A DNA stretch of 32,586 nucleotides. It comes from Bryobacterales bacterium. Lineage in GTDB: Bacteria > Acidobacteriota > Terriglobia > Bryobacterales > Bryobacteraceae. A program made the translations under genes and the position numbers. The notes below the pieces were generated by a model. That model did no database searches and had not been told where the DNA came from. It worked only from the letters and a program-made list of their open reading frames with translations. Where the stretch lies: positions 1 through 32,586 of the forward strand of contig CANIHR010000020.1 in assembly GCA_947467185.1 (NCBI GenBank), read 5' to 3'. The stretch's first letter is position 1; each line of letters starts with the position of its first letter. Positions 7,612 to 16,655 of the stretch are shown one piece after another.

Positions 7612-9735
7612 TTACGCGAGGTGCAGGATGCCGAGGAGGCGGTCAATCAGCCAGATGGCGGGGAAGGGTGCGATGACGCCGCCGAGGCCGTAGACCAGCA
7701 GATTGCGCTGCAGGAGGGCTCCGGCGGAGAGCGGGCGATACTTGACGCCACGCAGGGCCAGCGGCACCAGGGCGATGATGATGAGCGCGTTGAAGATGAC
7801 GGCAGCGAGGATCGCGCTCTGGGGCGTGTGCAGGCCCATGATGTTCATGCCGTTGAGCGCGGGCCAGGTGACCGCGAACATGGCCGGGATGATGGCGAAG
7901 TACTTGGCCACGTCGTTGGCGATGGAGAAAGTGGTCAGTGCTCCGCGGGTGATGAGCAACTGCTTGCCGATGGCGACGACTTCGATGAGCTTGGTGGGAT
8001 TGCTGTCCAGGTCCACCATGTTGCCCGCTTCTTTAGCGGCCATGGTGCCGGTGTTCATGGCGACACCGACGTCTGCCTGGGCGAGTGCGGGGGCGTCATT
8101 AGTGCCATCGCCCGTCATCGCGACGAGTCGGCCACCGGCCTGCTCTTTGCGGATGAGTTCGAGTTTGTCTTTGGGCGTGGCCTGCGCGAGGAAGTCATCG
8201 ACGCCTGCTTCAGCTGCGATGGCCGCAGCGGTGAGCGGGTTATCGCCCGTGATCATCACGGTGCGGATACCCATGACGCGCATCTGGGCGAAGCGTTCTT
8301 TCATGCCGCCTTTGACGATGTCCTTCAGGTGGATGACGCCGAGGGCGCGGTCGTCCTGTGCGACGACGAGCGGGGTGCCGCCCGAACGGGAGATGCGATC
8401 GGATATGTCAGCAACCTGCTGCGGGAAGGTGCCGCCGAGGTCGATGACATGCTGCTTCACGGAGCCGGTCGCGCCCTTGCGGATGCGGCGGCCTTCGTAG
8501 TCGATACCGCTCATGCGGGTTTGTGCGGTGAAGGGGATGAACTCGGCTTCGTGTTCCGCGATCTCGCGGCCCCGGAGGCCGTACTGTTCTTTCGCGAGGA
8601 CCACGATGCTGCGGCCTTCGGGAGTCTCATCGGCCAGGCTGGAAAGCTGTGCGGCGTCGGCCAGTTCGGTTTCGGTAACGCCATCGACCGGGATGAATTC
8701 CACGGCCTGGCGGTTGCCAAGCGTGATGGTGCCGGTCTTGTCCAGAAGCAGGGTGTTGACGTCGCCCGCCGCTTCCACGGCCTTGCCGCTCATGGCCAGA
8801 ACGTTGTGCTGCATGACGCGGTCCATGCCTGCGATACCGATGGCGGAGAGGAGGCCGCCGATGGTGGTCGGGATGAGGCAGACCAGCAGCGAGACGAGGA
8901 TGATGACGCCGGGCACAACGCCTGCTTTGGCCTGCGCCACGCTGTACTGCGCGAACGGGGCGAGGGTGACAACCGCGAACAGGAAGATCAGCGTGAGGCC
9001 GGCGATCATGATGTTGAGCGCGATTTCGTTGGGAGTCTTCTGGCGCTGGGCACCTTCCACCAGGGCGATCATACGGTCGAGGAAAGTTTCGCCGGGATTC
9101 GAGGTGATGCGGACCTTGATGTAGTCGGACAGGACCTTCGTGCCGCCGGTGACGGCGCTGCGGTCGCCACCGGATTCGCGAATCACCGGAGCGCTTTCGC
9201 CGGTGATGACGGACTCATCCACGCTGGCGATGCCTTCGATGACTTCGCCGTCCCCGGGGATCACGTCGCCGGGTTCGCAGAGGCAGACATCGTCCTTGCG
9301 GAGGGACGCGGCGGTTACCGGTTCCACTTTGCCACCCGCAATGATCTTGCGGGCCATGGCGTCGGACTTGGTCTTGCGCAGACTGTCGGCCTGGGCTTTG
9401 CCGCGGCCTTCCGCCATGGCTTCGGCGAAGTTGGCGAAGAGGACGGTGAACCAGAGCCAGGCGGCGATCTGGCCTTCGAAGAGGACATCGCCACCGCCGC
9501 GGAGCAGGGTCTTCGCCAGGAGGATAGAGACCAGTGCTGCACCGACCTCCACCACGAACATGACGGGGTTCTTTGCCAGAGTGCGGGGACTGAGTTTAAC
9601 GAAAGAATCGACGAGGGCGCGCTTGACGATGGGCGGGTCGAAGAGGAGGCGCGAACGCTTGCCCCGCGAGAGGCCCATGGCCGTGGAATCAACCGCCACG
9701 GCCTCTGTGATTTCAGGTTCCATTAGTGCGGGCAT
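7612..9735 (-). CDS. kdpB: Potassium-transporting P-type ATPase subunit B
   Basis: KdpB is the catalytic P-type ATPase subunit of KdpFABC in the inner membrane. The 707-residue protein shows all the hallmarks: ITGESAP (actuator domain, TGES at 178-181), the phosphorylated Asp at D332 in [23 protein letters not shown], and [25 protein letters not shown] in the hinge. Membrane helices sit at the N-terminus, in the middle and at the C-terminus. The N-terminal extension ([10 protein letters not shown]...) before the conserved [15 protein letters not shown] segment is somewhat longer than usual; a second in-frame ATG four codons on is an alternative start. It lies 12 bases after kdpA. The TGES serine, which in E. 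coli is phosphorylated to switch off the pump, is kept. Confidence 0.98.
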   Translation of the reverse strand: MPALMEPEITEAVAVDSTAMGLSRGKRSRLLFDPPIVKRALVDSFVKLSPRTLAKNPVMFVVEVGAALVSILLAKTLLRGGGDVLFEGQIAAWLWFTVLFANFAEAMAEGRGKAQADSLRKTKSDAMARKIIAGGKVEPVTAASLRKDDVCLCEPGDVIPGDGEVIEGIASVDESVITGESAPVIRESGGDRSAVTGGTKVLSDYIKVRITSNPGETFLDRMIALVEGAQRQKTPNEIALNIMIAGLTLIFLFAVVTLAPFAQYSVAQAKAGVVPGVIILVSLLVCLIPTTIGGLLSAIGIAGMDRVMQHNVLAMSGKAVEAAGDVNTLLLDKTGTITLGNRQAVEFIPVDGVTETELADAAQLSSLADETPEGRSIVVLAKEQYGLRGREIAEHEAEFIPFTAQTRMSGIDYEGRRIRKGATGSVKQHVIDLGGTFPQQVADISDRISRSGGTPLVVAQDDRALGVIHLKDIVKGGMKERFAQMRVMGIRTVMITGDNPLTAAAIAAEAGVDDFLAQATPKDKLELIRKEQAGGRLVAMTGDGTNDAPALAQADVGVAMNTGTMAAKEAGNMVDLDSNPTKLIEVVAIGKQLLITRGALTTFSIANDVAKYFAIIPAMFAVTWPALNGMNIMGLHTPQSAILAAVIFNALIIIALVPLALRGVKYRPLSAGALLQRNLLVYGLGGVIAPFPAIWLIDRLLGILHLA

Positions 9736-9747
9736 TTCGGTTCTCCG

Positions 9748-11493
9748 TTACAGCATCAGGTGTTCAACAATGGGCCCTAACGAAAGGGCGGGGAAGTAGG
9801 TGAGGGCACCTACGATGACGACGACGCCGACCAGCAGACTGACGAACAGAGGCCCGTGTGTGGGAAAGGTTCCGGCCGAAACCGGGACCTGCTTCTTAGC
9901 GGCGAGTGACCCTGCGATAGCGAGGAGCGGCAGCAGCATCAGGAAGCGGCCAATCAGCATGGCGAAACCGAGGGTCAGGTTGTACCAGGGGGTGTTGGCG
10001 CTGATGCCCGCGAAGGCGCTGCCATTGTTGCCGGTGCCGCTGGTGTAGGCGTAGAGGATCTCCGCCAGACCGTGTGCGCCGGGGTTGCTGGTGTTGCCGG
10101 TAGTGGGGCCCTGCGGGTTCCAGTAGCTGTTCTTTGCGAATTCGACAACCGAGGTGGCGCCGGCGAAGAACAGGATGCTGGCGGCGAGGATAAGCATGGC
10201 CACCATCGCCATTTTGACTTCCTTTTTCTCGATCTTCTTGCCGAGGTATTCCGGTGTTCGCCCGACCATCAGACCGGCGATGAAGACGGCGAGAATCGCG
10301 AACATCAACATGCCATAGAGACCGGTGCCGACGCCGCCGAAGACGACTTCGCCGAGCTGAATGTTGAAGAGCGGGACGAGGCCGCCGAGGGGAGTGAAGC
10401 TATCGTGCATGCCGTTGACCGCGCCGCAACTGGCGTCGGTGGTCACGGTGGCGAAGAGGGCGGTGTCGGCGATGCCGAAGCGGGTCTCTTTGCCTTCCAT
10501 ATTGCCGCCGGACTGCGTGCTGGTGGCAGTCATTTCGATGCCCGCTTTGGTCAGCGTGGGCGTGCCCTGCTGCTCGAAATGGTAGGCGGTGAGGACACCG
10601 CCGAACCACAGGACCGTCATGGCCGCGAAAAGTGCCCAGCCCTGCCGGGTATCGCGCACCATCTTGCCGAAGGTGTAAGTCAGCGCGCCCGGGATCAGGA
10701 AGATCAGGAACATCTGAAACATGTTGCTGAAGGGGGTGGGGTTCTCGAACGGGTGGGCGGAGTTGGCGTTGAAGAAGCCGCCACCGTTAGTGCCGAGCAT
10801 CTTGATCGCTTCCTGCGAGGCGACGGGGCCCTGGGAGATGGTCTGCTTCACGCCTTCCAGCGTGATGGCTGTCGTGTAGGGGTTCAGATTCTGGATGACG
10901 CCCTGAGAGCACAACACCAGCGCGGCGAGAATCGAGAGCGGCAGCAGGATGTAAAGTGTGCAACGCGTCAAGTCCACCCAGAAATTGCCGATGGTCCGGA
11001 CCGAGTGGCGCGCGAAGCCTCGGACGAGCGCGATGGCGATGGCGAGGCCGGCTGCGGCGGATACGAAGTTATGAACGGTGAGGCCCGCCATCTGGACGAA
11101 GTAATTCAGCGTTGTCTCAGGCACATAGCTTTGCCAGTTGGTATTCGTGGTGAAACTGACCGCGGTGTTGAAGGCGAGATCGGGACTGACGTTGTTCTGG
11201 TTGAGCCCCAGGGGATTCCACGGCATCCAGCCCTGCAGGCGTTGCATGGCGTAGAGCAGCAGCGCGCTCACCGCACTGAAGGCCAGCAGGGAACCGGCGT
11301 AGGTCGTCCAGTGCTGCTCTTCCGAATCAATTCCGCAGATGCGATAGATCAGACGTTCGAACGGCACGAGGACCGCGGAAAGGAACGTACGCTTCCCTTC
11401 CATGACGCCGGCAATGAAGCTGCCCAGCGGTTTCGCGCACATAACAATCAGCGCGAAGAAAACTGCAATTTGTAACCACCCGTTGGTTGTCAT
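9748..11493 (-). CDS. kdpA: Potassium-transporting ATPase subunit A
   Basis: KdpA is the K+-binding, channel-like membrane subunit of the Kdp pump. The 581-residue length is typical. The four pore-loop regions are recognisable: [53 protein letters not shown] and [13 protein letters not shown], with about ten hydrophobic spans around them. The ATG at 11493 is preceded by GAGGAAA, a reasonable ribosome-binding site. It lies 10 bases after kdpF and 12 before kdpB, so FABC form one transcript. Confidence 0.98.
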   Translation of the reverse strand: MTTNGWLQIAVFFALIVMCAKPLGSFIAGVMEGKRTFLSAVLVPFERLIYRICGIDSEEQHWTTYAGSLLAFSAVSALLLYAMQRLQGWMPWNPLGLNQNNVSPDLAFNTAVSFTTNTNWQSYVPETTLNYFVQMAGLTVHNFVSAAAGLAIAIALVRGFARHSVRTIGNFWVDLTRCTLYILLPLSILAALVLCSQGVIQNLNPYTTAITLEGVKQTISQGPVASQEAIKMLGTNGGGFFNANSAHPFENPTPFSNMFQMFLIFLIPGALTYTFGKMVRDTRQGWALFAAMTVLWFGGVLTAYHFEQQGTPTLTKAGIEMTATSTQSGGNMEGKETRFGIADTALFATVTTDASCGAVNGMHDSFTPLGGLVPLFNIQLGEVVFGGVGTGLYGMLMFAILAVFIAGLMVGRTPEYLGKKIEKKEVKMAMVAMLILAASILFFAGATSVVEFAKNSYWNPQGPTTGNTSNPGAHGLAEILYAYTSGTGNNGSAFAGISANTPWYNLTLGFAMLIGRFLMLLPLLAIAGSLAAKKQVPVSAGTFPTHGPLFVSLLVGVVVIVGALTYFPALSLGPIVEHLML

Positions 11494-11503
11494 TGGTGTT
11501 TCC

Positions 11504-11587
11504 TCAGAACCTCTCCGGCTTCAAAAGCGCATAGAGGAGGTAAACGCACAGGGCCGCTGAGACGAGGCCCGCAATTGCATATTCCAT
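11504..11587 (-). CDS. kdpF: KdpF small membrane subunit
   Basis: A 27-residue peptide too short for the ORF track, read directly from the minus strand. It begins [20 protein letters not shown] and ends with KPERF. One membrane helix followed by LLKPERF-type ending is characteristic of KdpF, which stabilises the KdpABC complex in the membrane. The ATG at 11587 has a strong Shine-Dalgarno (AAGGAG about 9 bases upstream). Its position directly before kdpA is the standard place for kdpF. Confidence 0.93.
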   Translation of the reverse strand: MEYAIAGLVSAALCVYLLYALLKPERF

Positions 11588-11599
11588 TTGTGTGTCTCC

Positions 11600-11683
11600 T
11601 TAGAGCGAATCGCAGGCTTTGGTAAACCACCAGGCCAGCAGAAAAAAGCCCACCATCAGCAGGCAATAAATGACATCAGGCAT
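11600..11683 (-). CDS. Small single-span membrane peptide upstream of kdpF
   Basis: A second 27-residue peptide, MPDVIYCLLMVGFFLLAWW followed by FTKACDSL. It is nearly all one hydrophobic helix with a short charged tail. ATG 11683 has a clear Shine-Dalgarno (AAGGAG with normal spacing); the longer ORF in the track begins inside the USP-like gene and is not needed. It overlaps the end of the USP-like gene by 8 bases and ends 12 bases before kdpF. I do not recognise a named family, though similar unnamed one-helix ORFs occur before kdpF in other bacteria. The position and size suggest an extra small subunit or regulator of the Kdp pump, which is inference. Confidence 0.75.
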   Translation of the reverse strand: MPDVIYCLLMVGFFLLAWWFTKACDSL

Positions 11684-12110
11684 TGTGAGGCTCCTTGACG
11701 AGGACCACGCGATGGCCGTCCCGCCGAAGCTGGCGTGCGAGGCGTTCGGTACGCGTCGGCCACCAGCGCCGCTTTGTGGCCAGTACGACAATCGATTCGG
11801 GCTTCAGCGTGTGGCGCAGATCGGCTGCGTCTTCGCGGGTCAGCACAATGACGATTTGCAGCGGCAATATCGATTCGAAGCGGCTCAGCTGTTCCTGAAG
11901 GAATTCCAGGTCAATGGGGCACTCCTCCACCTGGTATGGCACGACCTGCAGTTTGATCAGACGGATGGAGGCGGCCAGGCCACCTCCCAGTTGTTCCGCT
12001 GCCTGAATAGCGGTGCGCGTGAGCGACGGCGACGTGAACGGAACCACCAGGTCCAGTTCCGCTTCGTGGTTGGCCGTATCCGCTTCCGGCAGCAGGGTTT
12101 CGCATTTCAT
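11676..12110 (-). CDS. Small USP-like protein of the kdp operon
   Basis: A 144-residue soluble alpha/beta protein. It starts with an acidic leader (MKCETLLPEADTANHEAELD) and then shows alternating hydrophobic strands and helices such as LDLVVPFTSP, LGGGLAASIRLIKLQVVPY and ESIVVLATKRRWWPTRTERLARQL, the order expected of a universal-stress-protein fold with a basic patch near the end. The GX2GX9G nucleotide motif is not evident. ATG 12110 has a good ribosome-binding site (GGAAGGA). It is the first gene after the kdpE stop, with 76 bases between, and leads the structural kdp genes. A signalling or ligand-binding role in K+ control is possible; function is unknown. Confidence 0.8.
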   Translation of the reverse strand: MKCETLLPEADTANHEAELDLVVPFTSPSLTRTAIQAAEQLGGGLAASIRLIKLQVVPYQVEECPIDLEFLQEQLSRFESILPLQIVIVLTREDAADLRHTLKPESIVVLATKRRWWPTRTERLARQLRRDGHRVVLVKEPHNA

Positions 12111-12154
12111 GAGTTATCCTTCCCGACTCCTGTTTGGAGCGTAAGGCGCAACCC

Positions 12155-12175
12155 ATTAAAAGTTCATAAGAACTT
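12155..12175 (-). promoter_or_regulatory. Candidate kdp operator with promoter -10 element
   Basis: Between kdpE and the USP-like gene lies a perfect inverted repeat AAGTTC-ATAA-GAACTT (12160-12175, 6-bp arms, 4-base spacer). On the minus strand it is followed at once by TTTAAT, a plausible -10 box (12155-12160), with no good -35 box in place. This AT-rich island in a GC-rich region is the best place for the promoter of the kdp structural genes and a regulator site, perhaps for KdpE. Known E. coli KdpE sites are T-rich direct repeats, so the match is not to a known consensus. Confidence 0.4.
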
Positions 12176-12186
12176 CGTGAGGAAGA

Positions 12187-12879
12187 TTATGCGTTGGTGA
12201 CGAAGCGATACCCGACCCAGGGTTCAGTCAGGAGGTACTGGGGTTTCGAGGGCTGTGGCTCGATCTTCTTGCGCAGTTGATTCACCACGACGCGCAGGTA
12301 TTCCACTTCGTCGCCGTAGTCGGGGCCCCATACGGTCTGCAGGAGCTTGCGGTGGGGGACCGGCTTGTTGGCGTGGTCAACCAGAAACTTCAGCAGGTCG
12401 AATTCTTTGGGTGTCAGCCGGTTGGTCTTGCCCTTGAGCGTGACTCGGCGGGTGGCGAAGTCGATGGTCAGGCTCTCGCTGACGACCAGTTCGGACAGGC
12501 TCTCGCCCGAGGCCGGCACGCGACGCATGGCCACGCGAATACGGGCGAGCAGTTCCTGAATGCCGAAGGGCTTAGTGACATAGTCGTCAGCTCCCGCATC
12601 GAGGACCTGAACCTTGTCGCGCTCGGTATTGCGGACCGAGAGGATGATGACGGGAGTGTCGGAGGTTTCGCGAATGGCGCGGCAGGTTTCGAGGCCCCCG
12701 ATACCCGGCATGTTGAGGTCGAGCAGGATGAGGTCGGGTGAATCGGTGCGAAGCTTTTCAAGGGCTTCTTCGCCGGACTTCGCCTCGAGGACCAGATAGC
12801 CGAGATCCGTGAGCGTAGCCTTCATGGCCCGCCTCAGTTGGGGTTCGTCGTCAACAACCAGAATGGTGGCCGTATTCAT
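12187..12879 (-). CDS. kdpE: KdpE response regulator (OmpR/PhoB family)
   Basis: DNA-binding response regulator for the kdp operon. The receiver domain (about 5-118) has the acidic pair D10-D11, the phosphoacceptor D54 in LILLDLNMPG, and K103 in VTKPFG. The C-terminal winged-helix domain (about 130-228) contains LTPKEFDLLKFLVDHANKPV and VVVNQLRKKIEP, typical of KdpE. The 230-residue length is normal. The start overlaps the stop of the kinase gene (ATGA), indicating translational coupling of the pair. Confidence 0.95.
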   Translation of the reverse strand: MNTATILVVDDEPQLRRAMKATLTDLGYLVLEAKSGEEALEKLRTDSPDLILLDLNMPGIGGLETCRAIRETSDTPVIILSVRNTERDKVQVLDAGADDYVTKPFGIQELLARIRVAMRRVPASGESLSELVVSESLTIDFATRRVTLKGKTNRLTPKEFDLLKFLVDHANKPVPHRKLLQTVWGPDYGDEVEYLRVVVNQLRKKIEPQPSKPQYLLTEPWVGYRFVTNA

Positions 12880-14285
12880 GCTGTGAGGGGGACTTCAAAG
12901 ACAATCGCCGCGCCACCGCCGGGCCGCTGTTCGGCGTGAATTCTGCCGCCGTGGGCTTCTGTGATGCCCCGTGCAATCGATAGTCCCATGCCGGTACCTT
13001 CCACTTTATCCCGACCGCGTTTCCCCCGGTAGAATTTCCCGAAGACGCGTTCCAGGTCTTCGGGGGCAATGCCGGGGCCACGGTCGAGAACACGGATGCA
13101 GGCGTGGCTGTTCTCTGTGCGTGCGTCGATCTCGATCTTCGATTCGGGCGGCGCGTATTTCCGGGCATTTTCGAGGACCTGCGCGAGGGCTCGGCGGAAC
13201 AGGGTGCGGTCGAGGTTTAGGATGAGCCCCGATTCTACATGGACGGAGTAGCGGTCGCGGACTTCATCGCGGACCTCGCTGAGCGCCTCCCAGAGGAGTT
13301 CGGCGACCTCGGTTGGCTCTCGCTCCAGCTTCAGCTCGTTTGATTCAATCCGCGCGAGTTCAATGGCTTCGCTGATGGAGTTCTGCAGGCGGAGGGATTC
13401 CTGGTCGATGATGCTGAGCAGTTCCTGTCGGACTTCTTCGGTACGAGGGGGGATGGTAACGAGTGTGGTGACGCAGGTTCGGATCGCGGTCAGCGGCGTC
13501 TTCAGGTCATGCGCCAGACCATCGAGCAGGGAGGATTTGAACTCTTCGTTGCGGCGCGCGACCTCCGCAGCGGCAGCGCGGGTGAGGGCAACGGTTCGCT
13601 CATAGTTGATGGCCAGCAGACTCGCCACGGATTCGAGCACCGCAGGCGTCAGTGTGCCCTCAGCTGTTGCGAGGCTGCCGATGATCTGCGTCCCCATCCG
13701 GACGGGGATGATAACGACGCCGGGACGATGCTGCTCTGTTGTTTGGTGCATGTCCGAGGGAGTGAGGGCCAGCGCTTCGAGGGAGCCGTAGACGGCGTTA
13801 GCGGCCTGGTCGAAGAAGACGATCGGACCAATCTTCAAAACCTGTTCTGTGCGGAGGATCGAGTGGCGGATGCCCTCCTGGCCTTCGTCCATCAGCAGGG
13901 CGCGGCTGAGCTCGTAGAGGCTGGAGATTTCGTTACGACGGGCGAGGGCATCCTGCGCCCGCTGTTTTGCGCTGGAAGACAGTTGGCTCGCGGTTACGGC
14001 TGTGACGAGGAAGGCGAACAGGGCCACCCAGTTTTCGGGGTCCGCGATGGTAAAGGTCCCGAGGGGTGGGAGGAAGAAGAAATTGAACACCAGCATGCTG
14101 GCGAGGGAAGTGAATATGGACTCGGCCAGTCCCCACCATGTTGCCGTTGCCAACACCAGCAGCAGCATGAAGAGGGACGCGGTGGTAGCGTTCACTGCGA
14201 CAACTGTGCGGCTGGTAACGACCAGCAGACTCAGGACGGCTAGACAACTCAGATAGCGGCCGATCCTGCTCAGCTGTTCCGGCAT
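12876..14285 (-). CDS. KdpD-type histidine kinase lacking the N-terminal P-loop/USP region
   Basis: Sensor kinase of 469 residues, about half the length of standard KdpD. It has four N-terminal membrane helices (about 10-103) like the KdpD membrane domain (DUF4118), a GAF-like segment (about 115-235), and the kinase core: H259 in LLDGLAHDLKTPL, N373 in QVLENARKYAP, the G1 box DRGPGIAPED (401-410) and the G2 box GTGMGLSIARG. The whole cytoplasmic N-terminal KdpD region that normally carries the Walker motif and USP domain is missing here, and two such modules are encoded separately at the far end of the operon. It lies 36 bases after hypF on the same strand with no visible terminator between. 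No clear Shine-Dalgarno precedes ATG 14285. Confidence 0.92.
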   Translation of the reverse strand: MPEQLSRIGRYLSCLAVLSLLVVTSRTVVAVNATTASLFMLLLVLATATWWGLAESIFTSLASMLVFNFFFLPPLGTFTIADPENWVALFAFLVTAVTASQLSSSAKQRAQDALARRNEISSLYELSRALLMDEGQEGIRHSILRTEQVLKIGPIVFFDQAANAVYGSLEALALTPSDMHQTTEQHRPGVVIIPVRMGTQIIGSLATAEGTLTPAVLESVASLLAINYERTVALTRAAAAEVARRNEEFKSSLLDGLAHDLKTPLTAIRTCVTTLVTIPPRTEEVRQELLSIIDQESLRLQNSISEAIELARIESNELKLEREPTEVAELLWEALSEVRDEVRDRYSVHVESGLILNLDRTLFRRALAQVLENARKYAPPESKIEIDARTENSHACIRVLDRGPGIAPEDLERVFGKFYRGKRGRDKVEGTGMGLSIARGITEAHGGRIHAEQRPGGGAAIVFEVPLTA

Positions 14286-14321
14286 ATGGCGTCGGGCACC
14301 AGCATAGCGGATTGCAGTGAG

Positions 14322-16574
14322 CTACAGCCTGGTGAGGGCGTGGTTCGCAATCATGGCCTGGCCCAGGCAGAGGCCGCCATCGTTAGCGGGGACGAGGGAA
14401 TGCGTGTACGCTTCGAAGCCGTCGCGGCGGAGGAGTTCGAGTGTCTGGCGCAGCAGACGTACGTTCTGGAAGCTGCCGCCGGAGAGGCAGACTCGGTTTA
14501 GCCTGGTGGCCTTTCGGAGTCGGCGGGCGCTTTCGGCTGCTGCTGCCGCGAGGGTCCTGTGGAAGCGTCCCGCAGCCAGGCCAGGCGTCGCTGCATCGCG
14601 GGCAATGGCACGCACCGTCTCGCGGAAATCGAGGGTGTCTCCGTCGAAATCGAAGGGGTACGGGGATTCGGTATCTTCCGCGATGCCCTCCAGTTCCATA
14701 GCTGCCTGACCTTCATAGTTCGATTCCAGGCGAATCCCGAGGATCGCGGCGACTGCGTCGAAGAGGCGTCCACAGGAGCAGCAGTCCACTGTGTTGACGT
14801 GCGCGTCGAGCATCTTCCGGACTATCGCCAGTTGCTGTGGCGGGACTTGGTTCAGGAGGGGTCCGGGGGCGACACCGGCATCCAGCAGATACGCCAGTGC
14901 AGAGCGCCAGGGCTGGCGCACAGCAGCGTCCCCGCCCGCCAGCGGGACATAGCGAAAGTGCGCCGCGCGTTCGAAACCGGTGAAGTCCGCGATGAAGATT
15001 TCGCCGCCCCAGATCCTGCCGTCGGTGCCATAGCCGGTACCGTCGAAGGCGAGGCCGATGACGGGTCCGGTGATGCGGTTCTCGGCCATACAGGCGGCGA
15101 TGTGGGCGTGGTGGTGTTGTACTGCGAGCCTCGGGATGTCGGGTATCGCCAGGGCGAAGCGGGTGGTCAGGTATTGGGGATGGAGGTCGTGGGCGATGAG
15201 TTTTGGCGCGACGCGGAAGAAGCGCTGCATGTGGTGCAGGGTGTCTTCGAAGACCTGCATGGTTTCGCGGTTTTCCAGGTCGCCGATGTGTTGGCTGAGG
15301 ATCGCGTAGTGGTCTTTTGTGAGGCAAAGGGTGTTCTTGAGTTCACCTCCGCAGGCAAGGACTTCGCCTACGGGGACGCGGAGGTCGACTGGCTGCGGTG
15401 CGAAGCCCCGGGATCGGCGGAGGAGGCGCTCTTTGCCTTCAAAGGTACGGACTACGGAGTCGTCCACGCGGGCGTGGATGGTGCGGTTGTGGAGAAGGAT
15501 GAAATCGGCGAGGGGGTGGAGGCGGGGTGCCACCTCGTCATTGCGGGCCGCGATGGGTTCCTCGGAGAGATTCGCGGAAGTCATTACCAGTGCGTTGTAC
15601 TCAGCGCCGTTGAAGAGGAGGTGATGCAAGGGAGTGTAGGGCAGCATTACGCCGAGCCAGTTCAGGCCGGGCGCAATGGCATTGGCCAGCGGTGCGTCAT
15701 CAAGGCGAGGCAGCAGCACGATCGGCCGACGGATGGAAGTGAGGGCTGCGCGGTCCGCGTCCGCCAGAATGCAGATGCGCGTTGCTGCGTCCAGGTTCTC
15801 TACCATGAGGGCGAAAGGCTTGTCAGTGCGACGCTTGCGCTGCCGAAGGGTTAACACCGCAGTTTCGTTGGCCGCATCGCAGGCGAGGTGAAACCCACCG
15901 AGGCCTTTGATCGCAAGTACCTTGCCTGCGGCGAGTAACCCTCGTGTCTCGGTGATTGCATCCTTGCCCCTCGCCAGAACACCTGAGTGGTTCCACAGTT
16001 CCACCCACGGCCCGCACACGGGACATGCATTCGGTTGCGCATGGAAGCGCCGGTCTGCCGGGTCATGATACTCGGCGTCACACTCCGCACACATCGGAAA
16101 CTCCGACATGGTGGTGAGCGGACGGTCGTAAGGGATGTCCTGAATGATGCTGTAACGGGGGCCGCAATTCGTGCAGTTCGTGAAGGGGTAGCCAAAGCGA
16201 CGGTTGGCGGGATCGCGCAGGTCAGTCAGGCATTCGGGGCAGGTTGCGATATCCGGTGGAACGAGGGCGAAGCCCGCAGTATCGTAATGGCTTTCGCGGA
16301 TCGTGAACCCAGTGAAGCCGTTTGGAGGAAGGAGTTCCTCGACGATCTCGTCGACGATGGCGAGCACGGGTGGGTTTGCTTTTAGTTCAGCTACAAAAGC
16401 CAGTTGGCCCACTTCGTCGCCCTCGACCTCAATGGTGACGCCGAGGGTGGAATTCAGGACATAACCGCTGAGGCCAAACTGATAGGCCAGGCCGTACACC
16501 CAGGGCCGGAAACCGACGCCCTGCACAATCCCGTGCACCTGTAATCTGCGGCGCAAGTCAAACGATACCGCCAA
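14322..16574 (-). CDS. hypF: Carbamoyltransferase HypF ([NiFe]-hydrogenase maturation)
   Basis: HypF makes the thiocarbamate on HypE from carbamoyl phosphate, the source of the cyanide ligands of the NiFe site. The 750-residue protein has an N-terminal acylphosphatase domain (VHGIVQGVGFRPWVYGLA), two zinc-finger pairs (CPECLTD...CTNCGPRY and CAECDAEYH...CPVCG), a YrdC-like domain (IKGLGGFHLACDA) and a C-terminal Kae1-like domain (HHHAHIAACMAEN, LAFDGTGYGTDGRIWGGEIF). No ATG or GTG lies upstream in frame before a stop, so the start appears to be TTG at 16574, a weak codon with a poor ribosome-binding site. It is divergent from the rest of the hydrogenase genes and sits directly upstream of the kdp sensor kinase. 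Confidence 0.96.
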   Translation of the reverse strand: MAVSFDLRRRLQVHGIVQGVGFRPWVYGLAYQFGLSGYVLNSTLGVTIEVEGDEVGQLAFVAELKANPPVLAIVDEIVEELLPPNGFTGFTIRESHYDTAGFALVPPDIATCPECLTDLRDPANRRFGYPFTNCTNCGPRYSIIQDIPYDRPLTTMSEFPMCAECDAEYHDPADRRFHAQPNACPVCGPWVELWNHSGVLARGKDAITETRGLLAAGKVLAIKGLGGFHLACDAANETAVLTLRQRKRRTDKPFALMVENLDAATRICILADADRAALTSIRRPIVLLPRLDDAPLANAIAPGLNWLGVMLPYTPLHHLLFNGAEYNALVMTSANLSEEPIAARNDEVAPRLHPLADFILLHNRTIHARVDDSVVRTFEGKERLLRRSRGFAPQPVDLRVPVGEVLACGGELKNTLCLTKDHYAILSQHIGDLENRETMQVFEDTLHHMQRFFRVAPKLIAHDLHPQYLTTRFALAIPDIPRLAVQHHHAHIAACMAENRITGPVIGLAFDGTGYGTDGRIWGGEIFIADFTGFERAAHFRYVPLAGGDAAVRQPWRSALAYLLDAGVAPGPLLNQVPPQQLAIVRKMLDAHVNTVDCCSCGRLFDAVAAILGIRLESNYEGQAAMELEGIAEDTESPYPFDFDGDTLDFRETVRAIARDAATPGLAAGRFHRTLAAAAAESARRLRKATRLNRVCLSGGSFQNVRLLRQTLELLRRDGFEAYTHSLVPANDGGLCLGQAMIANHALTRL

Positions 16575-16634
16575 TCCGGCCTGCGCGACAACTGCGCCAA
16601 AAGTGCGCGAAGTTCCGCTGCGTGCTTTCGCTCA

Positions 16635-16651
16635 CCCACGAATAAGGTGGG
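16635..16651. repeat. Short inverted repeat in hypF-hyaA divergent region
   Basis: CCCAC-GAATAAG-GTGGG forms 5-bp arms with a 7-base loop in the spacer between hypF and hyaA. It lies in what would be the hypF 5' leader and could be a minor regulator site or hairpin. Evidence is symmetry only. Confidence 0.2.
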
Positions 16652-16655
16652 CGAT

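Noticed and set aside
7183-9726. 847-residue plus-strand ORF opposite kdpC/kdpB
   Set aside because: Longer than the real genes but runs antisense to well-conserved KdpB and KdpC, with low-complexity Gly/Asp/Glu content caused by GC-rich codon bias.
10072-11475. 467-residue plus-strand ORF opposite kdpA
   Set aside because: Antisense shadow of kdpA; charged, repetitive composition with no domain.
14559-15854. 431-residue plus-strand ORF opposite hypF
   Set aside because: Shadow of hypF; the minus frame has intact acylphosphatase, zinc-finger, YrdC and Kae1-like parts.
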